64,000 nucleotides of DNA from Ectobius pallidus (GCA_964059195.1 CAXKWD010000001.1:219240484-219304483), one strand, 5' to 3'. Positions 23,895 to 36,779 are shown, numbered from the stretch's first letter. Translations and numbers: made by a program. Notes: generated by a model from the sequence alone, not told the origin.

Positions 23895-24250
23895 GTACTA
23901 GACTGTCAAAAGTAATCTTTCTATTGAGACTGTTAAAAGGTTTGGTTCTTAACGAATTTTTAAAAAATGCTTACTAGTGTTAAAAGTACGATGTCGTACG
24001 GAATTCTCATTTGGGGGAACAGCTCATACGTTTCCAAAATCTTGGTAATACAGAGAAAGGAAATCCGTATTTTAGCTGGTGCTTGATGCACACTCCAAAC
24101 CCCTGTTCATCAATGAAATGGTATTGACAGTTATAAATTTGTATATATTTAACTGTTTATCGTACTTTGCACAACATTTAAATACAATGAACTTCAGATC
24201 AGAGCTCCACAGTTATCCAACTAGGCACAGTTTTCACATTAACACACCAA
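23895..24250 (+). pseudogene. LINE reverse-transcriptase C-terminal relic
   Basis: CTRLSKVIFLLRLLKGLVLN, then YGILIWGNSSYVSKILVIQR and IRILAGA, then NFRSELHSYPTRH; the order S-Y-G-I-x-x-W-G-N...HSY-x-TR is the usual end of Jockey-clade-like reverse transcriptases. Broken by several stops and frameshifts. Confidence 0.75.
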
Positions 24251-24254
24251 ATGT

Positions 24255-24480
24255 TGGTTGGTTGGTTGGTTGCTAATGCCCAGCTTGTTGGAGCTCTTCC
24301 ATTAGCTGTCTTGCTTCCCAGTAGCATGTTGATAAGTCTGAGCTGTGTAATGCTCTGCATTGTAGTAGGTGCTCGCTGTCCATAACAGATTCTTGTTGTT
24401 CGCAAAGAACACATTTTGGAGAGTTGTAGATATTGAGTTTGTGTAGGTGAGCTGCCAAACAGTCGTGTCCTGTATACAGT
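24255..24480 (-). pseudogene. LINE ORF2 C-terminal relic with (CCAA)n tail
   Basis: Minus strand RLYTGHDCLAAHLHKLNIYN, then SPKCVLCEQQESVMDSEHLL, QCRAL...ELQQAGH and stop, then a (CAAC)n tail at 24253-24272. The C-x2-C...H-x4-C zinc motif is typical of LINE ORF2 ends. Confidence 0.8.
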
Positions 24481-24753
24481 CTGAAGAGTTAAATGTTAGA
24501 CTGACAAAAAGTAAAAAATTGTTTCACATTGCTGCCTTGGACATGTCCAATTGCTTACCCCGAGAGGCACATAATGTTAGTTATAGCAGATTTAACAGTT
24601 ACTGTGTTTTGCGCCGATAGCTGACCGACAACCCCCTCTACAAATTTGGAGAATATTTTAAGTCTATTACAAATGTAACATTTTAAGGGTAATCTACCTA
24701 ATTTATTTTTAAGCTAATTTCTCTACTTTTACCAATATCGACTATGTCTATAG

Positions 24754-25238
24754 CAGGGCCGTCGCGTGATTTTTTGGCGCCCGGGGCAAGATTTCGTCAG
24801 GCGCTCCCCCCCCCCCTAAAAAAAAACTCAATCCCACGTGCACCCACCTGTCATTCCACCTATCTGTAAGGATTCAAACACAAACACACAGCGAGCGACG
24901 TGATGCGACACTATCAAATACATATAAACATAATGGGGTTAAACACGCATTATTATTAACAGTATACAAGCAAATCCAGCTGTTCAATTTTGAGAAAATA
25001 TTTATTTTGGGGTAACTTAGAAATTATAAAGTTATTGGTGTCAAATATTTATTTCTTCAATAAATACAAACAACGTAATATTCAAAATTCAGTTATACTT
25101 AACTTTAAAAAATACGTTATGTACATCTAACATATTATTTCAAATTTTGTTGTTTTATTTTTGCCGTTGCCACGGCGCCCCCCTGGTCGTGGCGCCCAGG
25201 GCGATCGCCCCGGTCGCCCTGCCCACGCGACGGCCCTG
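24754..25238. mobile_element. hAT-like element with perfect 8-bp target duplication
   Basis: Ends CAGGGCCGTCGCGTG and CACGCGACGGCCCTG are exact inverted partners; GTCTATAG flanks both sides (24746-24753, 25239-25246). 485 bp, GC-rich ends, AT-rich core, no transposase. Confidence 0.9.
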
Positions 25239-25879
25239 GTCTATAGCATCATTGAAGCTCACGACTGTAAATATATTAATTTATTTATGTATTATTGATT
25301 TAACTAACATAATGTGTGTGGATTGTCTTTGTATACCGATATCTTAATTTTTTCATTTCCCCACAAATAGAATTTGCAAGCTGACAAATCAGGGGACCTA
25401 GAGGGCCATAATTAGGGCGACCAACTGTTGAAAGAAGGAATAATGGACAAGACAGTCAAGAAAAGGGGGACATTCCACAATTTTTTAGGACAACTACATT
25501 TTTAGCTGTGATTTTAAAACAACAAAAATTTTAACATTTCCAAAGCATTCCCTTGTTTTTGACAAGAGAACGCTGACTAAAGTAATAACAGAGCAAAAGA
25601 CATTTCACTCATCTTTGTTGAAGAATTTTGTGGTTTGAAGACCCTTATATGATCTTTGAGCCTGTGATGTGGAATTATCATCTAAAATCAATTTAAAAAT
25701 TGAGTAAATTTAAGTAAAATCAATTTACTTCAGATGGAATTATGTATTAATCCAAATGAAAACATACAAAAGTTGACAAATTCTGAAATAATGAAATAAG
25801 TATTGGGCATTTTATAGCCTAAGGGCCTTTTCACACTAGGTCACTTGTGACTGTCACCACTAGTATTGCCAATAGCAGT

Positions 25880-25998
25880 TACATGCTGCTTTCTAAAAAA
25901 ACATGTAATACACTACTTCGAGTTGCAATATGTAGATTGTTAGTATGGATACATAATCAATAATTTCTCTATTTATTTTAATATCTTCAAAACTCTCA
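25880..25998 (+). repeat. Paralogous empty site of the mariner foldback
   Basis: Matches 29405-29473 joined to 30121-30178 (TTAGTATGGATACATAATCA, ATAATTTCTCTATTTATTTT) without the mariner pair. Confidence 0.75.
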
Positions 25999-26100
25999 TA
26001 GTTTTATATTCCTCATATAGGGGTATTAGGTGATGTTTCTGTTTAAGGGTTAATTATTCAATGTTGAGAAATTAGAAAGGTATTATAAGCTGGTACTAAT

Positions 26101-26323
26101 GTTTTATAATACTGTTGGGTTTAGCACTATACTTCACTTATTTTATAAATACCTGAACTAGTTTCGAAGACCCTTATCATTCATAGTCATCAGGTTAACA
26201 CCAACATCAGGTTAACAGTTGGTGTTAACCTGATGACTATGAATGACGAGGGTCTTTGAAATTAGTTCAGGTATTTATAAAATAAGTGAAGTATAGTGCT
26301 AAACCCAACTCAGTATTATAAAA
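26101..26323. repeat. Foldback repeat
   Basis: Nearly perfect inverted arms of about 105 bp from GTTTTATAATACTGTTGGGT, centre near 26210 (AACACCAACATCAGGTTAAC). Confidence 0.85.
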
Positions 26324-26396
26324 TTATAATATAGCTTCACTGCATAAACTTCCATACAATGGTTAATTGGTAGGCTACTAATGTGTTTGTTTTCAG

Positions 26397-26569
26397 GTTA
26401 GAAAGGACTAGACTACCACCAAGCATTGTCTTTCTCCTTGCATCGACGTGGCACAACAGTACACTCTGTGGACTACGGGGTGAAGCTCTTTGGTCCAAGG
26501 AGAAGCGTTACATCACCGGGTACAAAGTTCTCTCTTCCACATGGACAATCATCCTTCTCTTGTCTTGCA
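26397..26569 (+). CDS. Candidate internal exon of an unrecognised gene (A)
   Basis: A 173-nt open stretch, more GC-rich than its surroundings, flanked by TTGTTTTCAG and GTAAGC. It reads RLPPSIVFLLASTWHNSTLC, then WSKEKRYITGYKVLSSTW, and ends in a hydrophobic run (TIILLLSC). One base of a codon is left over, which fits candidate exon B at 35971. I do not recognise the family; a membrane protein is suggested by the hydrophobic runs. It could equally be an unmasked repeat. Confidence 0.3.
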
Positions 26570-26957
26570 GTAAGCGTGTGTACATAGCTATATATATATT
26601 ACTAATAGTAGGTACTCATTATTATTTATATGTCATCTGTAGTAGTGATCATCGAGAAGGTTAAGAGAAACATTAACGTTAGATCAACAAATGGAAATGT
26701 GAAAAACATCAGGTAATAGAAGTTAGAAGGAAAGTTCATTAACCCTTCAGTGCCGACCTCCATATATGGAGTACACCTCTGCATACTTGGTGGCATGCAT
26801 AAGCTGTTGAGATGCTTTCAAAACACATATTTTTAATGTATTTTTACTAGATAAAAAACCTCCTTATACCCTTTTACTTTGATACTCTTAAAGAAAAAAA
26901 CTAGTAGCTGATAAAGATACAGCTTACAATTTACAATATAATATAGCCTATAAATAT

Positions 26958-27389
26958 TAGGGATGGGTCGATACCAGATTTTCTCGATACTCGATACTCG
27001 TTACCGATACATGATTTTTTCCTCGATACTCGATACCGTCAACATTTCCAGTTCAATAAATAGGTACATTTAAAATTAAAAGTTCAGAGAACTGTGTAAT
27101 ACCAACTGAATTAATTAAGTGTGCATATTTAATGAGACAAAATTTAATATTTTGTAGCCTATAAATATTTTTAAACTCTACATTAAAACTAAAATTACTT
27201 TTTTAAACAGTCCACTTAGGCTACAAGTTTTTGTTAAAAAATACTAGCATTCTCACTTAATTGCAGAATTGCAGAGTTACCAAAGTATCAAAAAAGTATC
27301 GAGCGAGTTTTCTGAAGTATCGCTCGATGCCGATACCATGCAAGTATCGAGAGTATCGAGGTATCGAAAGTATCGAGGACCCATCCCTA
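26958..27389. mobile_element. hAT-like element with perfect 8-bp target duplication
   Basis: TAGGGATGGGTCGATACC and GGACCCATCCCTA ends; ATAAATAT on both sides (26950-26957, 27390-27397). Rich in TCGATAC/GTATCGA repeats near both ends. Confidence 0.88.
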
Positions 27390-27525
27390 ATAAATATATA
27401 TAATAATATATAAAAAAATATTGTGTTTTTATTTTTTGCTAATAGGCCTATGTTGTTTGTTATGTTTTTTTATAGCTAAGTATAAAACTTTAAGAGAGTT
27501 AAAAGTTTAAAAAACACTATTGTTA

Positions 27526-28840
27526 GGGCAGATTGTATAAACAGTTTGATCTTGGATCAGAGACTAAATTGATCTCAGTTCACGCTGAACTCGGAAATTT
27601 TTCTTGTATAAACGCTAATCTGAGATCAATACGCACTGAACTAGGATCAATTTTGACTGGAGAAATTTCTCCGATCAAACTAGCTGATCTCAGTTCAAGG
27701 GGCTGTTTTCGTATTTGAGACATAAGATTAGTTCATTATAAACATAATATTAGGCCTACCTGTGTGGTTACGATAAATATAAAGAAAATACACAATAGAC
27801 AACTTCATACATTTCTAGTTATATGCAGTTATGCGTACATTTCTAGCTATAAACTAGTTGTGCGTATATAGGCTATATTTTAGGCTCCTTATAATGTAGT
27901 GTATCATAACTCTACAGCATAACCTGCACGTTATTATTATGTTGCACTAATTACTATAATACGAAAATAACCCTTGCACCACAATTGCAACTAATACGAA
28001 AGGTAGGGTAAAGGAGAAAAGAGATTGAATAGTAGAAAGGGGGAAAATAAAAATTTTCAAAATTTTCAACGCTGCTAAACGAGAGACATAGGAGACTATG
28101 GTGGAACTACTAGGAAATCTCGAGTGGGAGGATCCTGTTTTTGGATTTTCCCCAATTGCTTTCGTCGTTATCTTTCTTTATGTGACCTAATAACTCTTTC
28201 AGAACTGATATTTCACATTGTAATAAGGCAGTCATGAGGTAAAAACTTCAGTGGGCTATTAAGTTTAAAATCGATAGAGAAAAGTTCAGTGGAATAGGCT
28301 ACCTGGTTTCCATGAATGACAAACATAACAGATGAACAAAAATTCCTTAAGTTTTACATCTCCACTCATAGCCTATACAATTTATGAGACGAAGCATTTA
28401 TATGTCCTTAGCCGTGAAAATGTTAAGCCGATTTATAACGCCAGGAATGAAATTACAAGAACATTTTTCATCGCATTTTCCTCTTGCACGGATATTATCG
28501 CATCCGTCTTTTTGGATTCTATAATATCTTTATATTTTACCTAGACAATTTCAATTAGGAACTATCCTTTTTCTGCTAAATTTCGATCATATTTCCCCTT
28601 CCTTTCGCATAACACAGTCTGAATACAGAGGAAAACAGAATAACAATGCTCTCGTCTCGCGATACTCATCTGTTTTTGCGATGTTGCCAAGTGCTCATGT
28701 ATGAACTAGGATCAAAATTGAACTTCAATTTGTTGATCTTAGATCAGTGTTATACAATACGACTCGAGCCTTAACTCAGATCATTTTCTGAACTTAGATC
28801 ATAATTGATCTCCAGTCAGTGATGTTTATACAATCGGCCC
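27526..28840. mobile_element. PIF/Harbinger-like element with TTA target duplication
   Basis: GGGCAGATTGTATAAAC and its right partner GTTTATACAATCGGCCC; TTA at both borders. 1,315 bp, many GATC-containing subterminal repeats (GATCTCAGTTCA). No transposase domain recognised. Confidence 0.75.
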
Positions 28841-29473
28841 TTAGTGGATCTATAAAAATACACAAATTATTATTATTGTGTAGCCATAGCTATAAAAAAC
28901 ATAACAAACAACATAGCCCTATTAGCAAAAAAATAACAACATATATTGTAAATTGTTAACTGTATATCCATATAAAGAAAACACAACCTGTGATATTGGC
29001 AGCTACTAGTTTTTTCTTTAAGAGCATCAAAGTAAATGAATATATTGAGGGTATAAGGAAGTTTTTTATCTACCAAAAATACATTAACTTCCCTCAATGG
29101 TATAAAAATGAAGTTTGTGAATATTTACATATTTTTAAATTTATTTTATGGTCAAATGTAATTATTATTATTAATCGTTGTATTCTTTGATATAAAAAGT
29201 GTGACTACATTTTTCTCAAGAGCCACATCTGTATAATCATTGAATTTTTTTTAAGAACTTTAAATTACATAATGAGCTTACAGACTACATACTATAGTAG
29301 CTAAAAAATCTCTTCTCTCTTAGAGTGTGTCAACTCCAGTGAATGTGTTTATCATGGTCAGTTATTATGAAATTACAGCTTGAGTAGGGACAGACTTGGC
29401 TTTGCACTGCCTTCTAAAAAACATGTGATACACCACTTCATGTTGCAGTATGTACACTGATAGTATGGATAAG

Positions 29474-30120
29474 TACGAGGCCCGTCCAAAATGTAAGTTT
29501 ACAGAAACAAAACACAATTTCATGGAAATATTTATTGAAAAATATACAGCAAGTGTTCAGCAGTTTTTAACAAATTCGCCACCAGAATTGACAATGTTTG
29601 TTATACCATGGGACCAACTTTTGAATACCTGTTTCTTAGAAGTCTGCCGCTTATGATTTGAAGCACAGTGTGACAACCATTTCCTCTTTTCTGTCATTCC
29701 CTGTCATTTCTTGAGGTTTAGGCAAAGATGGATATCACTGGGAGCGAGGTTCAGGCTGTAGGGTGGATGTTTAAACTCTTCCCTTGCGAACTTCTGCGGT
29801 AGGCTTGCTGGGAAGTGTTTAATAATCCACTCTACACCCTGAATCTTGTTCCAGTGATTTTCATCTCTTCTTAAACCTCAAGAAATGACAGAGAATGAAA
29901 GAGGCAGAGAAGGTTGTTCCAATCCCAGGCAGTACACTTCTACCAGACAAGCATTAAAAAGTTGGTCACATGTAATGGCAAATGTCTCAGTTCCGGTGGC
30001 GAATATGTTGAAAAATAGCTGAACACTTGCTGTATCTGTTGCAATAAATATTTTCATGAAATTGTGTTTTGTTTCTGTAAGACAGTCCCAAGGAAACTTA
30101 CTTTCTGAATGCGCCTCGAC
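29474..30120. mobile_element. Head-to-head pair of mariner 3' halves (foldback)
   Basis: 29474-29800 is a minus-strand and 29815-30120 a plus-strand mariner C-terminus (ACCTCAAGAAATGACAG, GGTGGCGAATATGTTGAAAA). Outer ends start ACGAGGCCCGTCC and end GCGCCTCG. Confidence 0.8.
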
Positions 30121-30771
30121 CACATTCAATAATTTCTCTATTTATTTTGATATCTTCAAAACTCTTATGACTTGCGAGCAATTGCTTCTCTGTTCACTGG
30201 AGAAGAAGGCTTTTAATTGGTTAGAAGGGTTAAGAGCTAGCAGAATAGAGTCCATTTCATAAATTATTATGAGAATGACAAATTTTCAGTCTGGCTAGAT
30301 TGGTTTCAGCAAGACAAGGCCCTCACATACCCCATGGTGTTGGAGGGTCTCTGTGTTTTTGGGTCCCAGGTATGTTGAACTCTTAACTCACGAAGGTGTG
30401 GTCTCATGGACCATGCTAGAATTTTCATACTCCCTTATTTTCATGTTCAAAAGTTGTCACCCTAGCTTAGTGTATTAAAATCAATTTGAATATAAGTGTT
30501 TTCAAATTGAATATCAACTCAATCCGTTCCACTTTTAACTATATTGACCTTGTGACTCAAATTGATCTGAATCCTCATTTTCATGAGGATTTCAATAATG
30601 TATTCAATTGATCTGAATTCTTCATAAAAACGTACCATCACAGAAGTTGGAAGCAGCCGAAACTTTGGTGCAGTATATAGGTGTCACCACTTATAACCTG
30701 CATTATTAGAAACTATTAGTTCTTCAAGAATCACAGGAATATATGTAATCATAGGCTTCCGCGGTCCAAGT

Positions 30772-30966
30772 TGACAGTAAAATCTTCTTGGCTTCTGGGT
30801 ATCTGCCGCATCATGTGGCTCTCCGCCAACGTTTCAACCATCTTGCTTTGATAAAGGTCGAAACCATCTTGACGTGGTCTTTATCAAGGCAAGATGGTTG
30901 AAACATTGGCAGAGAACTTACACGTGACGCGGCAGATACCCAGAAGCCATGAAGATTTTACTGTCA
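30772..30966. repeat. Foldback repeat
   Basis: Arms TGACAGTAAAATCTTCTTGG / AGATTTTACTGTCA with GTTTCAACCATCTTGC and its inverse around the centre at about 30870. Confidence 0.8.
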
Positions 30967-31793
30967 CAGAAATATGACTGAATATTGGTTTGTCACAAAC
31001 TTTGTCACACTTTTTTACTGCATCAATGAAGGAATCTACTTGAATTAATGACTGAGAGGCATATTTAGATATTTTAAGTATTTTAAGATCCTTGCCAATT
31101 TAAATGCTAATGGTTTTAACAACAAATCACCTGTATGGTTAAGAAGGACTGTCTAAGTATATTTCACCTTTTATTCTTATATTTGATTCCTTATATTTCT
31201 ATTGGTTCGTCATTATAGAAGAAGGAAATAATATACATTATGTATTTTTAGAACTCGCAGTAGCTTTTAAGATATACAGTCTATACATTTGAATGTTTAT
31301 TTTGATATTATCTTATTTCATTGCATGGTTTTGAAAGTTGCGAATATAACTATAAAGGTTAGGCCCTCAAATAGTTAATAAATTAGTGCCATGATCTTAT
31401 AGTTATTTAATTTGGAGTGTTTTTAGATATAGGGTTATGTTGAGGTTATGAGAAGTCGCCCATTTTCCAAGTCCTTGGACATTCTGTCTCTGGATTTTCA
31501 ATTTTTACACAAATTTCTTAAGTCTGAAACAATGAATAATATCAAACTTTTCACCTGGCTGCACTAAAATTATATTTTCTTGCATAGGCCTACATTTACT
31601 TGCATATGATTATTCCAAGAACCAGACGAATCACAGTTAAGGAAAATATCACTGTATATTTTTTTAAGATGTACTGGTACATCTTTCATGGCACCGATTA
31701 GTCAACGTTTAGAAAATTCAGTCTGCATAACAGACTGTGAACAGTGAGAAATACTTGTATTGGAAATCATGACTTTAGAAGCTTCCTGATAAC

Positions 31794-32609
31794 TAGGGCT
31801 CAGAAGTTGATGAAGTGTCATCTTTCTTCTAAGACGTCACAGACAATGCAGGATGTACAGTGAGTCCATTTTATGAGGAAACCTCGCATCACTGCCGCAT
31901 TGCCACCTGACTGTACCATCCCTACAAAATTGTGTCTTTCGAAGTTGATGAAAAAGTGGCATACAACATGTTCAGTTTGTGACATACCGAAGAACTTAAG
32001 GCCAAAATAACACATGCAGTGCAGTGTATTACTGAAGCGGAATTACAGAAAGTGGTAAATAATTTGTTTAAACGATGTGAGGCATGTCTTACTGCTGATG
32101 AGGGTCATTTTCAACAGTATCTCAAATAAATGGTAAGTAGTAAGCCTCTACATGTAGGCCTAAGTCTTGATTTGCCAGTAGTAACGGAACACGGTCCCCG
32201 CCGGTTCAAGCGCAACAGCAGGGAAAGTGTGAGCAGGGGCAACGCTGTTAAAAAGTTTCCGCATAAAATGGATTTCCTGCAGTATAAATTCGTCTCGCCT
32301 CAAAACAAACAAAATAGCCTACTTTTATTTTGGATTTTTTGGCCATTTTATTTTAATTTGCTCAATTTTTAGGAAATGTTCATTCTTTCATTGCATTTTT
32401 CCCTATTTTGTCTTCAGGATGAACATTTCCAACATCCCAATTCCTTAGCTATGAGGCATTCATTAATAAATATAGAAACATAATAATAATAGAAAATATA
32501 ATAATAAAAGTAGTAATACAAAATGTTTAAATCATGTCTTTTGTTTAATATTAGTTCATTTTATAGGTAATTTTTCAGGTGTTTTTAGGTCATCAACTTC
32601 TGAGCCCTA
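31794..32609. mobile_element. TIR element with 20-bp ends carrying a transposase tail
   Basis: TAGGGCTCAGAAGTTGATGA (31794-31813) and its exact inverse at 32590-32609; flanks GATAAC and CATAAC hint at a short duplication. Contains a transposase C-terminus at 31985-32129. Confidence 0.65.
31985..32129 (+). pseudogene. Tc1/mariner-superfamily transposase C-terminal relic
   Basis: EELKAKITHAVQCITEAELQ, then KVVNNLFKRCEACLTADEGH, then FQQYLK and stop. Same family as the tails at 33340 and 35480. A CAGTGAGTCC-type end lies at 31858. Confidence 0.65.
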
Positions 32610-32911
32610 CATAACCTAATTTTCAGTTAATTAAATGGCTCTCCTAATTCACTTCTGAAGATTCACTTACTCAGAAGAGAAGAATTTGAAACACGAAAAT
32701 GCAGTAAACACCTTGTAAAAAATATACACATTGAAGTAACAGATGAAAATCACTGTATATAAACATGGCAGAAAGTAACTGATATAATATTTTACAAAAT
32801 TAATTCTTTTTTCAGTAGAATGCTAGACAACTTTTGGGCTGTAGGTTGTGTTCAAGGCTGTATGTTGTGCCAGTTGTTTCATTCCCAACTGCAGGTAACT
32901 TCTTGATTGCT

Positions 32912-33550
32912 GCTTTTCATGTAAGAGTTGGCCAATCATGCAGGTTTCTGCATCACAGCCGCCACAGCTCTGACTCCTGAGTGATCGGGTGAAATATCTA
33001 CGCAAATAAAGCTGCTAACGGGGTAATGATTCAGGTTCTCACAATTAAAGTTAAAAGAGATGTTGAAAATGTCCTCCTCCTCTTGCATCTACACAACACT
33101 GGGACCATTTTAGAAAAGTTTCTTTCATGCGTATTAAGTTCAGCTTCCAAGATAGAATTAATTTATCTTCTAACTGTATGCGACTATTATTTTTGGGGGA
33201 GCTTGAAGAATAAAGTGTATAGGTCAATTTCTCATACATTAGAAGAACTTAAAGTCAACATCACAAGAGTAATGAACTCTATCTCGGAAGTTGAACTTAT
33301 GCGCATGAAAGAAATTTTCCTAAAAAGGTGCCAGTGTTGTGTGGATGCAAGAGGAGGACATTTCCGACATCTCTTGTGATGAGGTACGTGGTTACTTTCA
33401 TTGTAATTTTAATTCCAACTGTGAGAACCTGAATCATTACACCGTTAGCAGCTTTATTTGCATAGATATTCCACCCGATTGCTCGGGAGTTAGAGCTGTG
33501 ACCACAATGATGCAGAAACCCGCATAACTGGTCAACTATTACATGAAATG
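32912..33550. mobile_element. Foldback element with transposase tails at both arms
   Basis: Arms of about 200 bp or more mirror each other. The right arm reads CDYYFWGSLKNKVYRSISHT, LEELKVNITRVMNSI, then CVDARGGHFRHLL and stop (plus strand, 33170-33379), a DDE (Tc1/mariner-superfamily) transposase end; the left arm holds the inverted copy. Confidence 0.75.
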
Positions 33551-33999
33551 CACTGTAGCTTCCAAGTCTGAATATGAGCCTATACCGGTACCAGCAGTGC
33601 TTGTTTATCATAAGCTTGTAATGGCATCATTCGTTTATTCTTTCTATTTACTTTTTTATTGGATGGGACGGTTTGGCTGTTGTGTTTGCTGAACCAATGG
33701 GTGTGTCATTGAACTATGTCCTTTTTGAGTTATTAACGCTGGAATTCATGTTTTTGTAGGTTAACAGCGCCTTCTTCCTTTCTGTTGAAATTGTTTTGCT
33801 GTTAGCACATTTCAGTAGCTTCTCTGGGTGATGCTATGATATTAGTAGATCTATCCTCAAAGCCGATATTATGATCCCTATCTTTAAAAGCATGACATAC
33901 CCACAGTTCATCTTATAAGTGGCATTATCAAAAGTTTCAGAGCCCGATGAAGCTGGCATCCTGAGGGATTCTGAAGTATCTAGTTGTCCCATCATGGGG

Positions 34000-34330
34000 G
34001 ACAGCTAAAACAAAATATGAAAACATAACCGAATCTTTGATCACAATAAATAGCAATTTTTTTAATGTATAGAAAGCAGAATATACTGATACAACCTATG
34101 AAAAGATTAAAATGAATGAATGAATGAATGAAAAGTGCCCATACTTTACATATAAGTAGGATTTCTCTACTTTATTTCAATCCAGGATTCAATGAAACAA
34201 AACAGCTTTTAAGACACCATACACAAAATGACTTTAGATCTTTTATTCATGTTTATGTCACATGTATTTCATATGGGATTTCATAAAGGTGATAACGTTA
34301 TCAGCAATTACATTAAGTGACACTCTCTAT
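34000..34330 (+). repeat. Dispersed repeat R, third copy
   Basis: Anchors CGAATCTTTGATCACAATAA and CAGCAATTACATTAAGTG; extra sequence lies between them. Confidence 0.55.
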
Positions 34331-34975
34331 AACTTGAACGCAGTTCACAGCCCAGATTATGTCTAGCATAAAAGATTCACAGCGTCATATTGATGACCTT
34401 TAATGACCGTGTCATTTATTCAAAGTGTGGTTTATCGAGCATTCACTTTTTAACATAAAATCTTCATGTTATGTGAGGTAAACATGAAATAACTTCTTTA
34501 TATACTGATATTATGAAGGTTCTTTTGTATATATTTATGAAGATCCTGTTGATTAGTATGAACATATGTGAAAACCGAGAACAGTTAGGGAGAAAAGTTA
34601 CATATGTAATAGTGACAGCTCAAATTGATTGTTAAGAATATCTATAAGAAGTGTTAAACATTTTACAAAAATGTATTTTAGTGTTTTATAATGCTGTAAA
34701 GCTCAGAAATAAAAGTATATCTGTATAAACTTGAGAAAAATGTATTAGCTACAGTATTTGTTAATGTTAATTGTGGTGACTGTCAGTACTATGTGTGATT
34801 TGAGGCTTTCTCGGTGTGGAGAATGTATACCAGCTTGTCAGGCTTCCAACCGGGTCAGTACGAGGACTGATTGAGAGTTTTCAGCAGCTTGCTCCTCTGT
34901 CATCTTGTGGGAGAAGTGAGCTGAACAGACCAGGACCATGTTTCATAGAACTTTCTATAATATTATTTAATAATG

Positions 34976-35681
34976 CAGTGAGTCCCATGCAAGAGTTGGC
35001 CAATGATGCGGGTTTCTGCGTCGCAGCGGGCACAGCTCCAACTCCCGAGCGATCGGGTGAAATATCTATGCAAATAAAGCCGCGATCAGTGTAATGATTC
35101 AGGTTCTCACATTTACAGTTCGAATTACAATGAAAATAACCACATACCTCATCACAAGAGATGTTGGAAATGTTCTCCTCTTGTATCCACACAATACTGG
35201 CACCTTTTTAGGAATTTTCTATCACGTGCATAAGTTCAGCTTCCGCGACAAGAGTTAATTTCTCTTGTGATGTTGTCTTTAAGTTCTTCTAACAGTAGGC
35301 TATGTGAATATTATTTATGGGGAAACTTGAAAAATAAAGTGTATAGGTCAATTTCCCATACATTAGAAGAACTTAAAAAGACAATATCACAAGAGAAATT
35401 AATTCTATCTCGGAAGCTGAACTTATGCGTGTGAAAGAAGATTTCCTAAAAAGGTGCCAGTGTTGTGTGAATGCAAGAGGAGAACATTTCCAACATCTTT
35501 TGTGATGAGGTATGTGGTTATTTTCATTGTAATTTGAACTGTAAATGTGAGAACCTGAATCATTACACAAATCGCGGCTTTATTTGCGTAGATATTTCAC
35601 CCGATCGCTTGGGTGTTAAAGCTGTGCCTGCCGCAACGCAGAAACCCACATCATTGGCCAACTCTTGTATGGGACTCACTG
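34976..35681. mobile_element. Foldback Tc1/mariner-type element
   Basis: Ends CAGTGAGTCCCATGCAAGAG and the inverse CTCTTGTATGGGACTCACTG; long arms (about 300 bp) including CAGTGTTGTGTGAATGCAAG-type transposase tails. Sister of 32912-33550. Confidence 0.78.
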
Positions 35682-35970
35682 TATTAGAACTCATAATATA
35701 GTTTATTAGTTAACAATCTTGTTTCATAGAGATACGTTCACTAATATTATTAGTTCATTAGTCAGCTGATTGATTTGGAGGTTAAGTCTGGATTGCTGTT
35801 TGTGTTTTGTTTCTTCATATTCTTCTTTCCTGAGCTACTTCAAAGCAGCACGACCTGCATATACCTACAGAAATGTAATAAGTCTCATTATTCATGTATT
35901 TAATGGCATGTATTTTCATCTATTGCCTTTAGGTTGAATGTTTCTTTTCTATTTGCTTTTTGTTGAACAG

Positions 35971-36020
35971 CTTCTGTTGTGGATTGGTATAAACCTATCA
36001 AGCACTTTTTCAAGATAGAG
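35971..36020 (+). CDS. Candidate internal exon of an unrecognised gene (B)
   Basis: 50 nt between TTTTTGTTGAACAG and GTAGGC. The two leading bases complete the codon left by candidate exon A (giving Thr), followed by SVVDWYKPIKHFFKIE, and it ends on a codon boundary. The other two frames hit stops. Small size means chance is possible. Confidence 0.3.
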
Positions 36021-36779
36021 GTAGGCTTACGTAGGCCTATTAAAATCTAACCTCAAATCTTAAAATCCTGTAACGACCATCATGAAGCTTGGAGTCGAAA
36101 CTCTGTGCAAGGCTTCTAATGTGGTGGGCAAGTAGTGGAAATTTGTGGAACGTTCTAGGTGGGGCGGATACTGGAACATTTAGACGGGCAGTTCTGACTG
36201 GTTGGGAAGTAAAATTGAATTAAATAATAACTTAGTATGAGATGTGTTATTGGTCCAAGACTGCAACTTCAGTAGGGATGGCAGTCTACAGCATAGCCAG
36301 GCCTGGCAGCCAGTATTCGGCTCTCTTACTCCCAGATAGGATATTGGGCATGACAAATTTACACAATTTTAAAGGACCGATTACACATCTCTTTCTGTTA
36401 GAGAAGATGGGGAATGGTTGAATCCGAGGTCCTAATTCAGAGAAATTATCCAACATTTGTCCTAATGCTAGAAGGTAGGTCATCAACAAACAAAAACTCA
36501 GCCATTCAAATCTGAATGGTTTCAAATAGGCCTACAGGCCCCTGTGTATACAGGTCTGATCCATAGAGGTTATTATTTGGGTTTTGTAACATGCAGTATA
36601 TATAGGCTACTGTACGGGCCACAAAGACAGGAAGTGCAACTAACTAACCGCTCAATCTTGAAAACTGAAGTCTTATATTCCAAAATAACAGATATCGGTA
36701 TATTGTAATAATTTGTAATGTAGGCCTACTCCGTCTGTATAATAAATTGCTCAACATGAGCAATTAGGTATATTTATTA

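Larger units (their letters stand above)
26760..29100. repeat. Large foldback split by a hAT and a Harbinger
   Basis: With the two insertions removed, 26850-26957 plus 27398-27475 mirrors 28875-29060 (for example AAAGAAAAAAACTAGTAGCT against AGCTACTAGTTTTTTCTTTA). Confidence 0.7.

Noticed and set aside
24785..24830. Assembly gap or low-quality C run
   Set aside because: The C/A runs lie in a hAT element with perfect ends and target duplication, so the sequence is coherent.
26383..26664. Continuation of the elongase or an alternative terminal exon
   Set aside because: The elongase is complete at 23466 with an ER-retrieval tail, and the peptide here has no elongase motif.
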